From NCBI GenBank assembly GCA_012934845.2, contig WNNJ02000623.1, positions 62,001 through 126,000 of the forward strand: 64,000 nucleotides of DNA. The letters run 5' to 3'. Below are positions 63,726-64,000 of the stretch, piece after piece. Each line of letters opens with the position of its first letter. Position 1 is the stretch's first letter. This DNA is from Pomphorhynchus laevis. Its lineage: Eukaryota; Acanthocephala; Palaeacanthocephala; Echinorhynchida; Pomphorhynchidae. The notes beneath the pieces were generated by a model. That model saw only the letters and a program-made list of their open reading frames with translations. It was not told the DNA's origin and did no database searches. The position numbers and the translations under genes were made by a program.

Positions 63726-64000
63726 TAAAAGGAATAAATTTTCAAAATATAAATACATACGATTTTAGTACTGTTTATACAAATCTAGGTTTAGTAGATA
63801 TTAAAGAAGCGTTAGTAAAATTAATTAACCTTATATTCGGAAAAAGATATACATATATATGTTATAATAATTATAACGCCTATCTAACAAAAATTAAACC
63901 ATCAAATAAATATAAATATATGGATAAAATTGAATTAATAGAATCCTTGAAATATTTTGATAAATCAAAATTATTTAAAAGTAGGGACATCTATATTTAG
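63726..64000 (+). pseudogene. Penelope-like element: reverse transcriptase fragment (cut by stop and window end)
   Basis: Reads KGINFQNINTYDFSTVYTNL, then IKEALVKLINLIFGKRY, NYNAYLTKIKPSNKYKYMDK and SLKYFDKSKLF, ending at TAG 63,998-64,000. INTYDFSTxYT is the palm motif A (catalytic Asp) of a PLE RT group in which a hydrophobic helix, a short variable loop and an AYxT...KY segment follow, as here. The N-terminal fingers are absent upstream, so the fragment is 5'-truncated or the RT lies in separated pieces. Confidence 0.55.

Noticed and set aside
63490-63768. Small membrane protein (hydrophobic ORF)
   Set aside because: Phe/Ile/Leu richness follows from T-rich DNA; no start context or homology recognised, and it overlaps the PLE RT start in another frame.

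Overview
The window is animal DNA of an invertebrate whose phylum I cannot fix. It holds one recognisable host gene, a BuGZ/ZNF207 orthologue at 59,182-61,811 with four short GT-AG introns. Nearly all the rest, about 1-58.3 kb, is an accreted pile of dead retrotransposons. I saw no tRNA, rRNA, CRISPR or bacterial-type operon.

Most of the pile is a set of related CR1/L2-like non-LTR retrotransposons, which I call A (alpha and beta subfamilies), C, D, E, F and G. Each has ORF1 (an N-terminal PHD-like finger, C-x4-C-x2-W ... C-x2-C, then an RRM-like RNA-binding domain) overlapping ORF2 (apurinic-type endonuclease plus reverse transcriptase) by about 50-80 nt in A, C, D and E. Minor passengers are a Ty3/Gypsy gag fragment at the left edge, a second LINE lineage (H), a short LINE 3' end, two inverted pieces of an unusual reverse transcriptase, and a reverse-transcriptase C-terminus lying between inverted repeats.

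Layout. 1-0.9 kb Ty3 gag (-). 1.0-7.35 kb LINE A-alpha1 (+), split in its 3' UTR by a near full-length C1 (-). 7.4-8.1 kb G ORF1 (-). 8.1-22.1 kb an inverted-repeat complex: left arm 9.61-13.95 kb, C2 5' half 13.95-16.26 kb (-), right arm 16.26-20.59 kb, A-beta endonuclease to 21.22 kb (-), C2 3' half 21.22-22.13 kb (+). 22.5-26.8 kb D1 (-). 26.9-28.3 kb H (-). 28.5-29.65 kb unusual RT. 29.65-33.0 kb A-beta3 (+). 33.0-45.4 kb E1 (+), interrupted by full-length A-alpha2 (33.87-38.30) and D2 (38.43-43.05). 46.2-58.3 kb E2 (+), interrupted by a 78-bp A 3' end, full-length A-alpha3 (48.16-52.62) and A-beta4 (53.89-57.36, -). 59.2-61.8 kb BuGZ. 61.9-64.0 kb hammerhead-ribozyme motifs on both strands and Penelope-like (PLE) fragments.

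How the parts relate. The C2 halves make sense only if the 2.3-kb spacer between the inverted arms was flipped after an A element had split C2. LINE breakpoints repeatedly carry short perfect palindromes, as expected of snap-back template switching. A copies share their bodies but carry unrelated ORF1 N-termini, so the finger module looks swappable. The right edge has a near-canonical minimal hammerhead beside PLE coding remnants, and two 291-bp tandem units carrying a second hammerhead motif on the opposite strand, resembling a retrozyme.
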